Source of the DNA: Chitinophaga pinensis
GTDB taxonomy: Bacteria; Bacteroidota; Bacteroidia; Chitinophagales; Chitinophagaceae
NCBI GenBank assembly: GCA_945866165.1
Contig: CAMBGO010000025.1
Coordinates: forward strand, 1-17,435
Direction of reading: 5' to 3'
Length of the DNA: 17,435 bases
A model generated the notes under the pieces. That model was not told the origin of the DNA and ran no database searches. It worked only from the letters and a program-made list of their open reading frames with translations. Shown in pieces: positions 16,201 through 17,435 of the stretch. The translations under genes and the position numbers were made by a program. The number at the start of each line of letters is the position of its first letter. Position 1 is the first letter of the stretch.

Positions 16201-17435
16201 CATTCAAACTACTTAAAGATGTTTTGTATACATTTGAAATAGCTTGTTTAATTAATTCTACATCAAGTATGTCGAGTAAAACTTCTTGTTGAGATATTGA
16301 GAGTCTTTTGCTTTGTATTTTATCTAATACAACTGGAGACTTTTTAAAAATACGGTTGATGTATTCTCGGTTTTCATTCCAACTTTGTCCGTAAAATGCA
16401 TGTCCTTCAGGGAAGCGTAAATTTTCTAAAACACCTGAGATCAATTCATAATAAAAGGAATTATTGGGGTCGTCGGTATTTTTTTTGGCCAATGCATCAA
16501 ATTCACCAATTTTTAGCATGGAAATGGTGTCATCTGAATCTTCAATTAATTCCTTTGGTAGTAAATCCTTTTCCAGGATTTCCTCAATTTTTATCTGTAT
16601 CTGTTTTTCACTTTTTTGCTCAAAGAGCATATAAAAATCATTGCTCAGCGTTTTTTCCTTTTCAGCGGTTTCAAGTATTGTGTAAATAAATTCATGAAAA
16701 CTGATACGTTCATTTGAATTTGAAAAAAGGGTAGGATAAATAAAGAGAGTTGCATATTTAGATACTTCATCTTTGGTCATCTTCAGCCAGTTCAGTTTTC
16801 CAATCAAATTGATTGCTGATTCGAGCGCCTTGTGAATTCGTTCAACTTTACTGGTTGAAAATATTTTTTCAATTTGTTGAAGCAACGCTGCTTCATCTTG
16901 GTATGTTAAAAAATATGCTAATTCCTTGTTGAATCTATTTTGAAAAAGAACCTCCATGAATTCTTGCCTGTGTTTGGTCAGCAATAAATCAAAACTGAAT
17001 ATGATATTGTCAAAAAAATTATTCCCTACATTATCCAAAACTAGGTCAAGGTCTAAAATATGATATAGGGTTAATAAAAACTTCTCTTTGATGTATGCGG
17101 CTTTACTCGATTTTTTTCTAGATTTTCTTTTTTTTATCTTCTCAGTAAAGCTGCTGGATATACTTAGAATTGACTTGGGTATTTCAATAGGATCGGTAAT
17201 ATATCCTTTCAACAAAATTTTTAGCTTTGAAAAAACCTTGCTTATATTAAAGTCCCCTGTTCCAGCTGAAAGTGTTTCTTGTACAAAAGTTGCATAAACC
17301 TGTTTTTCGATTCTTTGTCTCGCATCAATATCTTCTACAATAGCAATACTCAAGATATAATCTGCTATTTTTTTATGTTGATCACCAAAGATCAATTCCA
17401 TGAATTGGCGAAAAATCTTTTTATCTATTTTTTCA
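13271..17435 (-). CDS. Contractile injection system tape measure protein, 5' end outside the window
   Basis: This is a very large protein, 1376 residues from the first ATG in the window (17401). The same frame stays open for 11 more codons to the window edge (EKIDKKIFRQF before the Met), so the true start is probably upstream. The C-terminal about 164 residues (1213-1376) carry the CIS tape-measure signature: VYNAGLVLLWPFLARYF, RAIQLTQYLVTGK, LNKILCGADL, FLRREGRLY, FDVLLSSLPW and IKLNWM...LVVEW. The long middle is predominantly helical, with many charged residues and no membrane segment, as expected of a ruler protein that sets the length of the tube and sheath. A basic patch (KKRKSRKKS) lies near residues 91-99. 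The ATPase gene follows with a 10-base overlap. Sheath, tube and baseplate genes would be expected upstream. Confidence 0.92.
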   Translation of the reverse strand, partial: EKIDKKIFRQFMELIFGDQHKKIADYILSIAIVEDIDARQRIEKQVYATFVQETLSAGTGDFNISKVFSKLKILLKGYITDPIEIPKSILSISSSFTEKIKKRKSRKKSSKAAYIKEKFLLTLYHILDLDLVLDNVGNNFFDNIIFSFDLLLTKHRQEFMEVLFQNRFNKELAYFLTYQDEAALLQQIEKIFSTSKVERIHKALESAINLIGKLNWLKMTKDEVSKYATLFIYPTLFSNSNERISFHEFIYTILETAEKEKTLSNDFYMLFEQKSEKQIQIKIEEILEKDLLPKELIEDSDDTISMLKIGEFDALAKKNTDDPNNSFYYELISGVLENLRFPEGHAFYGQSWNENREYINRIFKKSPVVLDKIQSKRLSISQQEVLLDILDVELIKQAISNVYKTSLSSLNEIINFWIKKGMLKSGFDEKEFLKILLRKSTFTKKTIKDLHKNSISVLLEEKIISPWDLLEIIYDPKSVLNIVEDNLKVETILKNIPVDSNTWIDSYFKILSSPNFGNPKAYKVVNSWIRFMFSAPMHKTQKQAFIFIFTVYFKFSFWKIKVQADLHEILINESEVLKVNDSINLALLLKAMVVSGITVKSILNAATNTSGVDINFITNALSNLVKENLPESDKIQPKPIKSGILTPEQFTNTLLFEDSRDEKAASLFQEWIGEKKWSDTELSRLFKILALPVLLREIYLMTRYVDMKKVIETWLEPLDKMHLFADKNKRYYALISVILKQGLWKYKSEDLIHANFIRSLAIFNKKDRADIFKFLTILTEAKIPLVNLPKLKGLGLGSQGEDIKSLIEQYVFALTDPRLFENADETKEVDETVIKDQIEEDLNFFIQSGNLFLQEGEMTEREKLIVSRIKEIGISNFLSNEDLNPESIDQLLIIFSKEDTKEYLLSSIGSLLKDDTSVSFFNDVFNDFFEQADNESIIKIIKQFNDIGKMRTLSAESRLGLLMREISKVRQMEKSISKTFLIYKNEDLKNINLPKNFIKESNDKEDSIVTDIEKIFIYFLEYGLIMPGAFVSSLQEVRSTLLTHMKTNPNAVRYLLHIKGGIQKSRKRIIQLMRTGMSSEILSIIHPNLKKELNSFEQLMKNNFNINIWEVLRIDNDSSKWDHILLLWSGMNSRVKDPIEIIELLLKSILKNIDNALLRQIQKFDSKRFSASEKTFWKGLTALIPELKPIPTDQKRKLKSPDDIKDTAEQKEREEEMLDPEEGITVYNAGLVLLWPFLARYFSMLELANSKDFLGDAERARAIQLTQYLVTGKTEMEEWNLSLNKILCGADLNFPIEPTLDITLEEEGLSEKMLKGALQNWPKLKNTKPDTFQETFLRREGRLYKRDNRWELIVEKKAFDVLLSSLPWNISMIKLNWMTDRLVVEWN

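Noticed and set aside
13443..17297. Plus-strand open frames opposite the tape-measure gene
   Set aside because: All are antisense shadows of the long minus-strand gene, with no start context and no recognisable domain.
1..17435. CRISPR array, tRNA/rRNA genes or insertion sequence
   Set aside because: No regularly spaced repeats, no cloverleaf-like or rRNA-like segment and no transposase-like protein or terminal inverted repeats were seen.

Overview
The window looks like a low-GC chromosome segment from a member of the Bacteroidota, possibly close to Chitinophagaceae. The grounds are AT-rich genes, promoter -7 boxes of the TAnnTTTG type (one with a TTG 19 bases upstream), a near absence of Shine-Dalgarno sequences, and gene families typical of the phylum (TIGR03643/DUF2805, DUF2256, FeS-type bacterial photolyase, DUF4407, CIS tape-measure protein). 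The taxon is inferred from gene content only. Every convincing gene except the bactofilin is on the minus strand.

Region 1 (1-3193, minus strand) begins with a promoter and a MazE/MazF-type toxin-antitoxin pair. A tightly packed light-repair/photoreceptor cassette follows: an SDR protein with no catalytic tyrosine, a TIGR03643/DUF2805 protein, a short photolyase-like FAD protein, a 48-residue DUF2256 zinc-knuckle-like protein, and the first 81 codons of an FeS-BCP/(6-4) photolyase-family protein cut by the window edge. Several junctions overlap (TAATG, ATGA), so the cassette is very probably one transcript.

Region 2 (3329-5646, minus strand) is a stand-alone katG (bifunctional catalase-peroxidase) with a clear intrinsic terminator and a possible -7 box. 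Between katG and the next gene is a 373-base divergent intergenic region that ends in four tandem CYYTAAA heptamers in front of a bactofilin gene (5984-6361, plus strand).

Region 3 (6435-17435, minus strand) is the promoter-distal part of an extracellular contractile injection system (eCIS) locus. In transcription order it holds a very large tape-measure protein (its 5' end is outside the window), an AAA+ ATPase (the Afp14-Afp15-like pair), a cytoplasmic protein with a degenerate phospholipase-D-like fold plus Ig-like domains, a DUF4407 membrane protein, an unrecognised secreted protein, a GH18 lipoprotein with three C-terminal membrane helices, and an 84-residue two-helix membrane protein. 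All intergenic gaps are 51 bases or less and several genes overlap, so this reads as one operon.

The last five genes of region 3 are not standard eCIS structural genes and are the most interesting content. They could form an envelope module that anchors, regulates or releases the injection particle. A glycosidase next to a small two-helix membrane protein resembles a holin/lysin arrangement. Three of the predicted inner-membrane proteins also share the same C-terminal Lys-Lys-Pro tail.
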